From contig OZ024876.1 in assembly GCA_964017185.1 (NCBI GenBank), forward strand, positions 34,697,278 through 34,761,277: 64,000 nt of DNA. The letters are read 5' to 3'. A program made the position numbers and the translations under genes. The notes under the pieces are model-generated. The model saw nothing but the letters and a program-made list of their open reading frames with translations. It did no database searches and had not been told where the DNA came from. The stretch is from Rugalucina vietnamica. Lineage: Eukaryota > Mollusca > Bivalvia > Lucinida > Lucinidae. This document shows, one piece after another, positions 9,690-22,235 of the stretch. The stretch's first letter is position 1. Every line of letters begins with the position of its first letter.

Positions 9690-12600
9690 ATGTAGTCCGG
9701 CACGAATATGGCATATTTTCGATGGACCTGGAAGTCGGGTATAAAGTTTTTTTCTTGATGGATTCTTGTAGGTAAGACATTGCAATTTAAGATTCTGGAT
9801 GATGACAGCCTGTCATCATTGAGCATTTTGAGAAATTCAAGATGGCGTCCAAGATGTCTAAAATGATGAAAATACATATGGTCTGCTATACATTTTGTCC
9901 ATAAAATGAATGAAAATGCTATGTTGCCTCACAACCTTGTTAGGTATTAACTCAACTGTCTTCAGTTAATCATATCTGGTTTGAAAACCAAGGATGGCAT
10001 CCAAGATGGCTGCCAAAATAAGATTTTTTTTTAAAGATTTTAATTGTTTTACCATATATTTATACGGTAAACATATTTGAGCTTTTTCTCGATTAGACAC
10101 TGACATTATAGAATCAAAATAATGAACTCATGACATCATCGAGCCTTGTCAGAAATTCAAGATGGCATCCAAAATGTCTACCAGATACTGATTTAGAACT
10201 AAAAAGTCAATTACACTGATCTGAAAGTGAATGTTTGTTTGAATGTTTGTTTGCATTTTGATCAAATCTTGAAGGGAAGTTATAGAACTGTTGAAGCTTA
10301 CATATTTTTGCAAGCTGTAAAATCATCATATTTAAGATGACATCCAAAATGGCCACCAGAAAAACACCACCACAATTTCTTCTCTTTCTGTATATTGTTG
10401 CTGTAAAATAGACAGGAAAATACCACATGGTTCATCTAAGCAAATGCTTTGAATATATTTTAAGTAATTGCTTTGAATTATCTTTGAAGCTATTAAAAGT
10501 GCAGATTTAACACACTGCATTGCTGTTATTCTATTACTGTAATTTCAGTTTAATTTTACACATATTATGAAAAGGATCCATAATAAATGGTCACTGTGAC
10601 AGTGTAAAACGATGATGAAAATTGCATTACCATTCATTCATAGATTCATTATCAGCATGATACATGTAAAATCATCAAATTGGCATTTATAAGATTTATA
10701 ATAGTATAAAAAATATTTGCGCTTGAATTGAATACCAATGCATTTCCTCCACACAACTAAAGCTAAGAAACAAGCTTACATGTTAAGTGCACAGTGGAGA
10801 CTTTTGTACAGTTTTTTTTCTTATTTATAAGTCGTATCGGGTATGACTTGTTATATACTCCAGCTTAGCTCCTTTTACTGAAAGTATATTGATTTATATA
10901 GCTTCAGAACAAATGGACAGGATTAAGATCTAGAAGATATATACTGTCAAAAATCAACAGCATTGATGATAAAAACATCCTTGACGATATTGCAACTGCA
11001 GTGGATGCAATAATTACAAAACACAGTGTAGGTCATGTGTGTACAAGGGATGCTTCAGCCGAAGGATGTACAAAGGACCTTTTATATCTAAGGATCTATA
11101 TATCTGCAGATATCGGTGTTACAGGAAACACACTTAAATGCGAAAATCTATGTAAATTTTAACAAACTCTAGGTAGCACACTGTACAATATAGATCAATG
11201 TCCTGGGGAAATTTTTATTTACGGATTCACACCGAGCTGTCTAACAATGGTGCAGAAATACACACCTTAGTGCAAGCCGTGACAGAAATATTGTCAATGT
11301 CAACAGAGCATGAAAATCAGATCAAGGGGAATACCAGGCTATGGTGCATGCTTTAAAAGTATATCAATGACAATTAACAGACACGATTACACAATCCAAA
11401 TGTTAGCCTCTACTTAAAATATCAATGGCCTGGAATGAAATCAAGGGTTCCAAGTGTAAGAGTTTGCTTAAGAATAGTTCAAAGACAGCTACACATTCAG
11501 CCAGCTAAGTAATATGACATTAATTTGGCCAGAGTCAGAGGGGCATGAAATATATGTCAATGGCATCAGTAGAAGGTATGTGTTTGAAACATACAAGCAT
11601 GTTCATGTATATAAAGGACAAATACTTAAGTAATAATAAAAAGATAAGCAAGGTTTTACAATTACAGCTAAGTTACTGATAAACACCTTTCAATGCTAGA
11701 CTAAACATACTTTGGCAAAACATTCAACAGTCAAAGTGAATGGAACATACAAAATAGACCAATGATACCTGGTCAATATGCATACTTGAAAGCATATTTA
11801 GCCAAAGGAAATTATTACGTACATCCGAAAAGTTGAGCTCTTATATCACCCCATGCTATAAGCAGATGCAATAAAACAACAATTATGCAGCTAAGGACGC
11901 AGTCTAAAAACCATTTGTCTCACAGTTTTGTGTTATTTATTTCCTACAAGCCTAAGCCTAACCACAGCGCTATGTGGCACTATGACTTTCAGTTTCACTT
12001 CAAAAAATGCAATTTAGTTGATTTAAGAAGGCGATTTGGTGGTTAGAGGTACAGTAGCAGATCTGATTTTAAAAGGCATGACTGACAATTTCAGTTATTT
12101 AGGAGGTCAAAGTATAAAAATGTGCAATAGTGACCAATCTTTATAGAAAATGAGCGTTAATTAAATCAAGTGTTAGTTCAACAGTCTTTTATACCTAGTC
12201 TGTCGGCTTATGACAGTTCTTGTTTTCAAACGATACCAGGAATCGTGAGGTGTTGAGATTTAAAGTAACAAAAAGTACATCAGTGTCATCCGCAACAATT
12301 GAAACTCTTTTTCGATTTTCATGAAGTACAGAAGTGACTATATGGTATACAAGGATATTATCTGTCTGCTTTTAAGTGTGTTTATGTCAATACTTTCAAT
12401 TGAAATACATTTTTACATATTTTGTTTGCTTTTTAGCCTGTATCAACTAATTTGTGGATATCATTGCTCCCTTTATAAATCTAAGCATCCTGTGTAAGAC
12501 CATAGCCTATAGAATTTAATAAGCTGCTGTTTGTTCTCGGTAACAGCAAATAACAATAAAATGAATATTGACCAGACATACTATGTGAGCGCCATTATAC

Positions 12601-13402
12601 AGTGGAGTCCTTGTTATTTTTTCATTAGTATTCCTAAGAATTAAACGTTTTATGGTGCATTAAAATCAGAAATATACAAAAGGTTTAACAGTTTACATGT
12701 ATCAGGAAAATGTTTATAATATTTAAATGTTCGTCTGACAGCCATCGTGGATTCCATATTGTACTCAAGCCTGGAAAAGGTAACTACTTTTTGATATGCC
12801 AATATGTATTAAATGCTGAGATAAAACAGCATTTTTCATTCAGTTAGAGACAAACTTTAAAACAGTGCGTAAAAATTATTTTCAGATATCATCTTGATCA
12901 AATTGTTTAATGCTGACAGGGTGTCAAAAGTTGGATTATATACTGACAAGGTCTAACATGCATGGATCTATAAAGAAAACAAAACTTAATATGTCATGTT
13001 CATGCCTAATTGATCAAAATATGTATGCATAAGAAGCTCAAATATGTATATCCTGTGCAGACATTTGTATTCGTCAAGAAATCTTATTCTGGCGGCCATC
13101 TTGGATGTCAGTTTTGATCCTAAAACCAGGGAACAATAACTTATGTCAGATATAATAATACCTGCTAAAGTTGTGAGGAAACATAGCATTTTTATTCATT
13201 TTAACGGGCACTTTGTACAATAAAATATGTATTTTCATTATTTTCTGACATCTTGGACGCCATCTTGAATTTCTCAAAATGCTCAATGATGACAGGCCGT
13301 CATCATCCAGAATCCTTAATGGCAATGTCTAACCTACAAGAATCTGTAAAGAAAAAAACTTTATACCACAATTCCAGGTCAAATCGATTTTGTGCCGGAC
13401 TA
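9690..13402. mobile_element. Large inverted-repeat element of ~3.7 kb without coding
   Basis: A left arm (about 9694-10030) and a right arm (about 13080-13400) are inverted copies. Shared landmarks include GTCCGGCAC, AGATTCTTGTAGGTAAGAC, GGATGATGACAGCCTGTCA, AATTCAAGATGGCGTCC and AAGATGGCTGCC with their complements on the right. The arms are diverged by substitutions and small indels, so this is old. The 3-kb middle (10030-13080) has no ORF above about 70 codons and no recognised domain. Shorter repeats of the CAAGATGGCATCC motif occur near 10160 and 10340. Confidence 0.55.
10430..13080. other. Unidentified AT-rich core
   Basis: Core of the inverted-repeat element. I find no ORF of note, no tandem repeat and no RNA gene. 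If it derives from an autonomous transposon, the coding has decayed beyond recognition. Confidence 0.4.
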
Positions 13403-13439
13403 ATGTCACTCTTTGTCAGAGTCTACTTTTTCACTCATC

Positions 13440-13625
13440 AGGAAAGAGTGTAGGACAAAACACCCCACGGACAAAACACCCCACGTCCATTTTGTTATAG
13501 GTGGACGAAAACCACCACATGTTTTTTTTGAAGGCTGACAAAACACCCCACGCCCAAAAGTATAACATGGACAAAACACCCCATGCAGATTTTAAAATTA
13601 GGACAAAACCCCCCTCATGTTTTTG
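13440..13625 (+). repeat. ACACCCCACG short-repeat element, copy 1
   Basis: Four copies of GGACAAAACACCCCACG or close variants, with GGTGGACGAAAACCACCACA between them. An inverted copy lies at 18665-18840. Confidence 0.75.
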
Positions 13626-13750
13626 CAGTGTAGATAAGCAGATGGAAGCAGACAGAAGCATCCTAATGCAAACAACATGCATTTTCTGGTATTAATATCA
13701 CTTCATTTTCCTTCTTTCAATTCTATGTTGATGAACATGATGAATGGATA

Positions 13751-15913
13751 TTTTTAGCTCACCTGAGCCGAAGGCTCACAAGGTGAGCTTATAGGATGGC
13801 CATGATCCGGCGTCCGTCCGTCGTCCGTCGTCCGTCCGTCGTCGTCGTCGTCGTCCACAATTTCAAAGATCTTCTTCTCTGAAACCGCGTGGCCGATCTA
13901 GTTGAAATTTTATGTGGAGCCTCCTTGGGAAGGAGCATTTCAAGTTTGATCGCGAAATCCAGGTCACATGACCAAGATGGCCGCCACGCCCATATATGGT
14001 AAAAACCCTTCAAAAATCTTCTTCTCCAGAACCGGTGGGCCGATTTCCACGAAACTTGGTATGTAGCATCAGGGACTTCAGCCCATCATAGTTTGATAAA
14101 ATGATGACCCTTGGATGACCTTGACCTATTTTACGGCAAGGTCAAATTTGGAAACATAGGCTTTTACATGGGAAAAAGTGAAAACTATGGATTTTTTGAA
14201 AACTATTGCAGCCTGAGGCCTGAAAAGTGGTAGATGCAAACAACTAATGGAGTAGATGAAGGTATGTGATTAATGTAGGTCAAGGTCATCTCTTGACCTT
14301 GGCCAGTCTGTCGTCCATTCACACTTTTCAAAGATCTTCTTCTCTGAAACTGCTGGGCCAATCGAAGTGAAATTTTATGTGGAGCATCCATGGGTAGAGG
14401 AGACGAAAGTTTGATTGCGAAATCCAGGTCACATGACCAAGATGGCTGCCACGCCCATATATGGTAAAAACCACTCAAAAATCTTCTTCTCCAGAACCGG
14501 CAGGCCGATTTTCATGAAACTTGGTATGTAGCATTTGGGACTCCAGCCCATCATAGTTTGATAAAATTATGACCCTAGGATGACCTTGACCTAATTTACG
14601 GCAAGATCAATTTTGGAAACATAGGCTTTAACATGGGAAAAAGTGAAAACTATGGATTTTTTGAAAACTATTGCAGCCTGATGCCTGAAAAGTGGTAGAT
14701 GCAAACAACTAATGGAGTAGATGAAGGTATGTGATTAATGTAGGTCAAGGTCATCTCTTGACCTTGGCCAGTCTGTCGTCCATACACACTTTTCAAAGAT
14801 CTTCTTCTCTGAAACTGCTGGGCCAATCAAAGTGAAATTTTATGTGGAGCATCCATGGGTAGGGGAGACAAAAGTTTAAATGCGAAATCCAGGCCACATG
14901 ACCAAGATGGCTGCCACGCCCATATATGGTAAAAAGCATTCAAAAATATTCTTCTCCAGAACCGGTTGGCCGATTTCCACGAAACTTGGTATGTAGCATT
15001 GGGAACTTCAGCCCATCATAGTTTGATAAAATGATGACCCTTGGATGACCTTGACCTAATTTACGGCAAGGTCAAATTTGGAAACATAGGCTTTTACATG
15101 GGAAAAAGTGAAAACTATGGATTTTTTGAAAACTATTGCAGCCTGATGCCTGAAAAGTGGTAGATGCAAACAACTAATGGAGTAGATGAAGGTATGTGAT
15201 TAATGTAGGTCAAGGTCATCTCTTGACCTTGACCAGTCTGTTGTCCATACACACTTTTCAAAGATCTTCTCTGAAACTGCTGGGCCAATCAAAGTGAAAT
15301 TTTATGTGGAGCATCCATGGGTAGGGGAGACGAAAGTTTGATCACGAAATCCAGGTCACATTACCAAGATGGCTGCCACGCCCATATATGGTAAAAACCA
15401 CTCAAAAATTTTCTTCTCCAGAACCGGCAGGCCAATTTTCGCGAAACTTGGTATGTAGCATTTGGGACTCCAGCCCATCCTAGTTTGATCAAATGATGAC
15501 CATAGGATGACCTTGACCTATTTTACGGCAAGGTCAATTTTGGAAACATAGGCTTTTACATGGGAAAAGGCGGAAACAATGGATATTTTGGAAACTGTTG
15601 CAGTCTGAGACCTGGAAGTTGCTAGATGCAGACAACCAATGGAGTCAATGAAGGTAAGTAATTAATGAAGGCCAAGGTCATTTCTTGACCTTGACCCAAG
15701 GTCATTTAAATATCAAAATTAAAATTGTGGTTTTCTCATAAATCACTGGGTTTGGAAACTATTGCAGCCTGAGACCTGAAACTTTGCAGATGCAGACAAC
15801 TTATGAATTCAATAAAGGTGTGTGAGTATTCAAGGTCAAGGTCATTTCATGATGACTTAATACTGCAGGATCAGGCTTCAGGTGAGCGTTCTCAGGACCA
15901 ATGGTCCTCTGGT
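13751..15913 (+). mobile_element. HINE, copy 3
   Basis: Begins TTTTTAGCTCACCTGAGCCG with GGCTCACAAGGTGAGC as a second palindromic block. It ends CAGGTGAGCGTTCTC, then AGGACCAATGGTCCT and CTGGT. There are about four internal units of roughly 480 bp, each with CCAGGTCACATGACCAAGAT and CACGCCCATATATGG. A CG-rich simple tract of CGTCCGTCC/GTCGTC type lies near the 5' end. Same orientation as copy 4. Confidence 0.7.
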
Positions 15914-16400
15914 CTTTGATGCCATTCCAATTATCACTTATTAAAACAAATGCATGTATACTGATTGTGTTTGTACATTTTTTAAACTCATAATGTGCTA
16001 ATTGAGTGCTATTAAGGTAATTGAATTTTTTAATCATTTAATTAATTTTCACAATTAACTCAAACACCTTTATAATCTGTCTGCGCTAAAATGGTTGTTT
16101 TTCAATTGAAGTCAAATTGTTAATTGCTTGTTTGTCTGATTAAAATGATTTGAAATATGTTGTGATATTATTTTTGTAACAGCCCATATACACATTAACA
16201 CAACCAGATCTGTTCATTAAAAAGTTTAAATCTTAAATAAGTTCATAGGCAGCTTTCATTAACTAATGTAAAGAAATAATAAAATTTGGCCATGGTTTCA
16301 TGTCCAAGTCATCAATTTTGTTATGTTATATGGGGAGCTAAAACATAAGACATTCTTATTGAAATCAAATTTGGTTATGGTTTCTTGTCCAAGTCATCAA
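15914..16400. other. Spacer between HINE copies 3 and 4
   Basis: AT-rich unique sequence with no ORF or repeat. GTCCAAGTCATCAATTTT occurs twice (about 16302 and 16389), the second time at the insertion point of copy 4. Confidence 0.4.
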
Positions 16401-18551
16401 TTTTTAGCTCACCTGAGCCGAAGGCTCACAAGGTGAGCTTATAGGATGGCCATGATCCGGCGTCCGTCCGTCGTCCGTCCGTCGTCGTCGTCGTCGTCCA
16501 CAATTTCAAAGATCTTCTTCTCTGAAACCGCTTGGCCAATCTAGTTGAAATTTTATGTGGAGCCTCCTTGGGTAGTGGCATTTCAAGTTTGATCGCGAAA
16601 TCCAGGTCACATGACCAAGATGGCCGCCACGCCCATATATGGTAAAAACCCTTCAAAAATCTTCTTCTCCAGAACCGGTGGGCTGATTTCCACGAAACTT
16701 GGTATGTAGCATCGGGGACTTCAGCCCATCATAGTTTGATAAAATGATGACCCTTGGATGACCTTGACCTATTTTACGGCAAGGTCAAATTTGGAAACAT
16801 AGGCTTTTACATGGTAAAAAGTGAAAACTATGGATTTTTTGAAAACTATTGCAGCCTGAGGCCTGAAAAGTGGTAGATGCAAACAACTAATGGAGTAGAT
16901 GAAGGTATGTGATTAATTTAGGTCAAGGTCATCTCTTGACCTTGGCCAGTCTGTCGTCCATTCACACTTTTCAAAGATCTTCTTCTCTGAAACTGCTGGG
17001 CCAATCAAAGTGAAATTTTATGTGGAGCATCCATGGGTAGAGGAGATGCAAGTTTGATCGCGAAATCCAGGTCACATGACCAAGATGGCTGCCACGCCCA
17101 TATATGGTAAAAACCACTCAAAAATCTTCTTCTCCAGAACCGGCAGGCCGATTTTCATGAAACTTGGTATGTAGCATTTGGGGCTTTAGCCCATCATAGT
17201 TTGATAAAATGATGACCCTAGGATGACCTTGACCTAATTTACGGCAATGTCAATTTCGGAAACATAGGCTTTTACATGGGAAAAAGTGAGAACTATGGAT
17301 TTTTTGAAAACTATTGCAGCCTGATGCCTGAAAAGTGGTAGATGCAAACAACTAACGGAGTAGATGAAGGTATGTGATTAATGTAGGTCAAGGTCATCTC
17401 TTGACCTCTGTCGTCCATACACACTTTTCAAAGGTCTTCTTCTCTGAAACTGCTGGGCCAATCAAAGTGAAATTTTATGTGGAGCATCCATGGGTAGGGG
17501 AGACGAAAGTTTGATCGCAAAATCCAGGTCACATGACCAAGATGGCTGCCACGCCCATATATGGTAAAAACCACTCAAAAATCTTCTTCTCCAGAACCGG
17601 CAGGCCGATTTTCATGAAACTTAGTATGTAGCATCTGGGACTCCAGCCAATCATAGTTTGATAAAATGATGACCCTAGGATGACCTTGACATATTTTACG
17701 GCAATGTCAATTTTGGGAACATAGGCTTTTACATGGGAAAAAGTGAAAACTATGGATTTTTTGAAAACTATTGCAGCCTGATGCTTGAAAAGTGGTAGAT
17801 GCAAACAACTAATGGAGTAGATGAAGGTATGTGATTAATTTAGGTCAAGGTCATCTCTTGACCTTGGCCAGTTTGTCGTCCATACACACTGTTCAAAGAT
17901 CTTCTTCTCTGAAACTGCTGGGCCAATCAAAGTGAAATTTTATGTGGAGCATCCATGGGTAGGGGAGACGAAAGTTTGATCGCGAAATCCAAGTCACATT
18001 ACCAAGATGGCCGCCACGCCCATATATGGTAAAAACCACTCAAAAATTTTCTTCTCCAGAACCGGCAGGCCAATTTTCGCGAAACTTGGTATGTAGCATT
18101 TGGGACTACAGCCCATCATAGTTTGATCAAATGATGACCATAGGATGACCTTGACCTATTTTACGGCAAGGTCAATTTTGGAAACATAGGCTTTTACACG
18201 GGAAAAGGCGAAAACAATGGATATTTTGGAAACTGTTGCAGTCTGAGACCTGGAAGTTGCTAGATGCAGACAACCAATGGAGTCAATTGAGGTAAGTAAT
18301 TAATGAAGGCCAAGGTCATTTCTTGACCTTGACCCAAAGTCATTTAAATATCAAAATTAAAATTATGGTTTTCTCATAAATCACTGGGTTTTGAAACTAT
18401 TGTAGCCTGAGACCTGAAACTTTGCAGATGCAGACAACTTATGAATTCAATAAAGGTGTGTGAGTATTCAAGGTCAAGGTCATTTCATGATGACTTAATA
18501 CTCCAGGATCAGGCTTCAGGTGAGCGTTCTCAGGACCAATGGTCCTCTGGT
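16401..18551 (+). mobile_element. HINE, copy 4
   Basis: Same structure as copy 3 with closely similar ends and about four internal units. The two differ by scattered substitutions and small deletions (for example at 17401), so they are related but not a recent tandem duplication. Confidence 0.7.
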
Positions 18552-18664
18552 TAGTCATGTTATATGATTCATATTATCTTGGATAAAGAAAACATAAGAT
18601 TTGGTTATGCCTAAATTTTACAGCCATCAATTTCCAGTCATGTCATATGGGGAACTAAGAAAAA

Positions 18665-18840
18665 CATGAGGGGGGTTTTGTCCTAATTTTGAAATCTGCA
18701 TGGGGTGTTTTGTCCACGTTATACTACTGGGCGTGGGGTGTTTTGTCAGCCTTCAAAAAAACATGTGGTGGTTTTCGTCCACCTATAACAAAATGGACGT
18801 GGGGGGTTATGTCCGTGGGGTGTTTTGTCCGTATACCATC
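18665..18840 (-). repeat. ACACCCCACG short-repeat element, copy 2
   Basis: Inverted relative to 13440-13625: GGGGTTTTGTCC, then CATGGGGTGTTTTGTCC and GTGGGGTGTTTTGTC blocks in the mirrored order. Together the two copies bracket HINE copies 3 and 4. Confidence 0.75.
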
Positions 18841-18869
18841 AGGAAAACATGTCCATGAAATGCATACAC

Positions 18870-19043
18870 CTTTGTTACAGCTACTGCACAGCTGATCAGT
18901 GCCTTTGTTTCCACTTCATAGAAGATAGAACAGATCTTACATGCTAAATTTCAAGGTTTTATTTTATGTGGCTGTACAGCCAAGTTTATGTCCGACCTGG
19001 TTGGAAACACAGATTGTTTGTTTTGCTCATGCCAAGGCTCATT
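18870..19043 (+). repeat. GAGCC MITE (family M1), right part
   Basis: Starts in the loop of the stem (CAGCTACTGCACAGCTGATC) and ends AAGGCTCATTT. The left third is missing. It stops 16 bases before the last exon of the coiled-coil gene. Confidence 0.75.
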
Positions 19044-19059
19044 TTTGAATGTCTTTCAG

Positions 19060-19185
19060 GATGATTTTGCCATGGCTCTCACAGACCTGTTTCTAGAAAA
19101 GATGGAGGAAAGGAGTGAACTTATTGCCAAACTTTGGACCAGTAAAACTGCCGGCCAATCAGAAATCAGGGTGGATAACACTTGA
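19060..19185 (+). CDS. CNTLN: Centlein-like coiled-coil protein, terminal exon
   Basis: The exon follows the acceptor TTTTTGAATGTCTTTCAG and gives 41 codons plus TGA, entered in phase 0. It begins with an amphipathic helix (ALTDLFLEKMEERSELIAKL) and ends in a polar tail. The intron before it is 11.6 kb and holds two HINEs, a large inverted-repeat element and several smaller repeats. The exons found here add up to 245 residues. Identity as centlein is tentative, but the exon itself is well supported by splice site, phase and stop. Confidence 0.6.
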   Translation, partial: DDFAMALTDLFLEKMEERSELIAKLWTSKTAGQSEIRVDNT

Positions 19186-19384
19186 CCAATCAAGGACACT
19201 GTTACATCCTCGCAAGGCTTACATTCCAACCAGTCAAGATCTGTGATATATACCATAAAATTTAGTTCCAACAGCTTTTGTTTTTGATGCTGTAAGCTTT
19301 AACTTATGCACCATAAAGATTGAGAAAAGAAAATGTTAAGATCAGGCAAATATGGATGTGAACAGCCTTAAATTGAGTTGCGAG
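19186..19384 (+). other. Probable 3' UTR of the coiled-coil gene
   Basis: Follows the stop codon. No canonical AATAAA is seen in the first 200 bases, and the nearest on this strand is near 20951. The transcript end is undetermined. Confidence 0.4.
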
Positions 19385-19592
19385 GTGAGAATACTGGTCT
19401 CCAGGGTTTCCGACAAAGTCCGACACAAATGGGCCTATACAGTCTCAGAAAACGGCTACGGATATAAGACGAGAGAATGAACTATCCATATGGCGAAAAC
19501 AAAGGTGCTGATCAGCTGTGCAATTACTGCACAGCAGATCTGCGCCTTTGTATTCGCATAGGCCAAAATCTGGTTTTCTCATGACGCGGCTC
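19385..19592 (-). repeat. GAGCC MITE (family M1)
   Basis: Carries GGTTTCCGACAAAGTCCGAC, a stem CAGCTGTGCA/CTGCACAG (TGTG allele), and the end TTTTCTCATGACGCGGCTC. Confidence 0.75.
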
Positions 19593-19795
19593 AATAACAT
19601 CATTGTGGTTCTGTTTCATAGAGTTTTGCCTTTGAAATGTGCTGATAGAATAGCAACGCACCTGAATCATACTGCATCTGGAAATGGTCTTTTCAGAGAG
19701 CAGTCTGGTTTGGATCTGCACTGTAGCTAGCTGTCAAGAATTGCAAGTTGATATATCTTTTATTGTTATTGTGTATGCTGATAAAAACTATAACT

Positions 19796-20745
19796 ATTTT
19801 TATACCCGGCCACTTAAAAAAGTGCGGGGTATTATGTTATACCCCCCAAAAAAAATTTGCGTTTGAGTGTCTGTCTGTCCATCTGTCTGTCTGTCCGTCA
19901 GCGTTTCGTTTCCGGGCTCTATCTTGAGAATTTATTGACCGATTTTCTTCAAACTTTGTATAGGAGTTCATATCAGGAAAGAGTGGTCTGGGATTGAAGA
20001 TGGGTAAATTTCGTCAAATATATACAGAGATATGGCCCTTGATTTACGTTAAAATTTTGTTTCCGGGCTTTATCTTGAGCATTTATTGACCGATTTTCTT
20101 CAAACTTTGTATAGGAGTTCATACCAAGAAGGAGTGGTCTGGGATTGAAGATGGGTAAATTTCGTCAAATAAGTACAGAGTTATGGCCCTTGATTTATGT
20201 TAAAATTTTGTTTCTGGGCTCTTTTCTTGAGCATTTATTGACCGATTTTCTTCAAACTTTGTATAGGAGTTCATACTAGGAAGGAGTGATTTGGGATTGA
20301 AGATGGGTAAATTTCGTCAAATAAGTACAGAGTTATGGCCCTTGATTTACGTTAAAATTTTGTTTCCGGACTCTATCTTGAGCATATATTGACTGATTTT
20401 CTTCAAACTTTGTATAGGAGTTCATATCAAGAAGGAGTGGTTTGGGATTGAAAATGAATAAATTTGGTTGAATAAGTTCAGAGTTATGGCCCATGATTTA
20501 CATTAAAATTTCGTTTCCTGCCTCTGTTTTGTGCATTTATCATTCAATTTACTTCAAACTTTGTATAAAAGTTCAAATCAGGAAGTAGTGGTTTAGGATT
20601 GAAGATGGGTAAATTTTATCAATGTTTTCAGAGTTATGGTCCTTCATTTATGACAAAATTTTGTTCTGCTCTTTATCTTGAGAATTTATTGACAAACATT
20701 TTTGCTAGATTAAATTTGCGTGGCGGGGTATCATGCATGCCTGCA
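19796..20745 (+). mobile_element. Repeat element with ~150-bp tandem units (ATACCCGGCCAC type)
   Basis: It opens with a hairpin (ATACCCGGCCACTT, then AAGTGCGGGGTAT) and a CTGTCTGTCC simple tract. About five tandem units follow, each with CTTGAGCATTTATTGACCG, CTTCAAACTTTGTATAGGAG and GATGGGTAAATTTCGTCAAA. It closes with GCGTGGCGGGGTATCATG, which is complementary to the start. The plan resembles the HINE elements in this window, but the 3' terminus is not clear. Confidence 0.6.
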
Positions 20746-20968
20746 GCACTTTTATTTCCTTTCATGAGACAAAGAAACTAAAGCCTGTCTCATACTTCTA
20801 CTTCTGTCATGCAAAGCTTTGTAATTGACTTTTATAGTGTTCATGTATTGTATAATTTTGTAATTCCGTCCATCAACTACATTGTCTCATTTCTTTGTGA
20901 TTTGTATTTAAAATGCCTTTGTGATATTAAAGTTTTTAAAAGAATTAATCAGTAATAAATGTGCCACA

Positions 20969-21186
20969 ACATGAGAAAACCAACAATCTGCATATGCGAA
21001 ACAAAGACGCAGATCAGTTTCGCAGTAACTGCGAAGCTGATCAGCGCCTTTGTTTTCGCTTCATGGATAGTAAAATTCCTCTACTTTCTAAATCCAAAAT
21101 TTCAAGCTTATAGCCATCTTCTGTGATGGTACAGACCAGTTGGTGTTGGACATGTTTAGAAACAACATCTCATGGCATGGCTCTAA
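20969..21186 (+). repeat. GAGCC MITE (family M1)
   Basis: Left end GTGCCACAACATGAGAAAAC, right end CATGGCATGGCTC. Stem TTTCGCAG/CTGCGAAG. Confidence 0.8.
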
Positions 21187-21329
21187 TAGAAATACAAGTT
21201 ATGATGATAATTAGGATAATGAGACATGCCATAGAGAAACCTGTCTTCTTGGTGTGTGTGACCAGGCTCAAGACAAACTAGGCTTAGGCTAGCAACCACA
21301 GAAGATGGTAAGAGGCATGAAATTTATTA

Positions 21330-21568
21330 TGAAAACACGCCCATGCAATATAAGAAGACGTTTTAGAGATGCAGATATGAAAATTTTCCGAAAATTAATT
21401 CAGAATTTTTCTTAGTTTTGCTCAAAACATTGATTGTTGATACACAATAGAGTACCCACATTCTATGTTTTGGATCAAAAAAAAAAAGAAAAATGGTATA
21501 CCCCAGTTTCACTTTATAAAAGTGGGGTTTAAGGGGGGTATACTCTTCATGGACATGTTTTCCTTATG
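21330..21568 (+). repeat. Hairpin element family M2
   Basis: Starts ATTATGAAAACACGCCCATG and ends TCATGGACATGTTTTCCTTATG. The central palindrome is largely lost; only AACATTGATTGTTGATAC and GTACCCACATTCTATG remain of the inverted blocks. Confidence 0.7.
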
Positions 21569-21814
21569 TCTGTTTTCTGGTTTAGGAGGTATTAGGACTT
21601 GTCTATCAATGCAGCAGAGAAAGTTATGCTGATCAATTGCTCAGGTATAAGATAACATGATGTGTTGAAGACCGGTTATGACCCATATGTCAAACTTTGA
21701 AAGGTGACTCTTGGTTTTGTGTTTTGTGGGTAAACTGCATACAGCAGGTCACCAGAGATAACAATAAACATTCTGGGATCTGCAGTCAATAGACATAATT
21801 GTGTGTCACTTTCG

Positions 21815-22235
21815 GAAAACTCCATAGAATGTATTTTCATTTTTGCAAGAAAAATTATGCTGCGTCCCCTGGTCAACATATTTTCATGTTTTCGGTGTCA
21901 TTTGAAAGGTAATTGATGAAGCAATAAAGGGGATATTCTCATTCAATTCTACAAATTTTCAATTTTTTTTTTTACAATTTTTGGGCAATGTCACCATTGA
22001 TGTCAGTGGGAAAGTTTTGTTTGTTGTTTTTTTTTTCAAAATTTCTTAAAAGTTTAAACTGCTACAAAAAATGCAGTGTCAGAACTTCTGACATCAAATA
22101 ACCTTTGTTTATTGCTTTATTTAACTTTCATATGGCACCAAAATCATGAATATATGTCAACGAGAAGAGGCAGAATAAGTTTTCTTGTAAACATGAAAAT
22201 ACACATAAGCCTATGGAGTTTCTGAATGTGAGGAA
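21815..22235. repeat. Inverted-repeat element, copy 1
   Basis: The arms are inverted copies: TCATGTTTTCGGTGTCATTT and GAAGCAATAAAG on the left, with TTGCTTTATTTAACTTTCAT and GGCACCAAAATCATGAATAT on the right. A second copy lies at 62850-63215. Confidence 0.6.
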
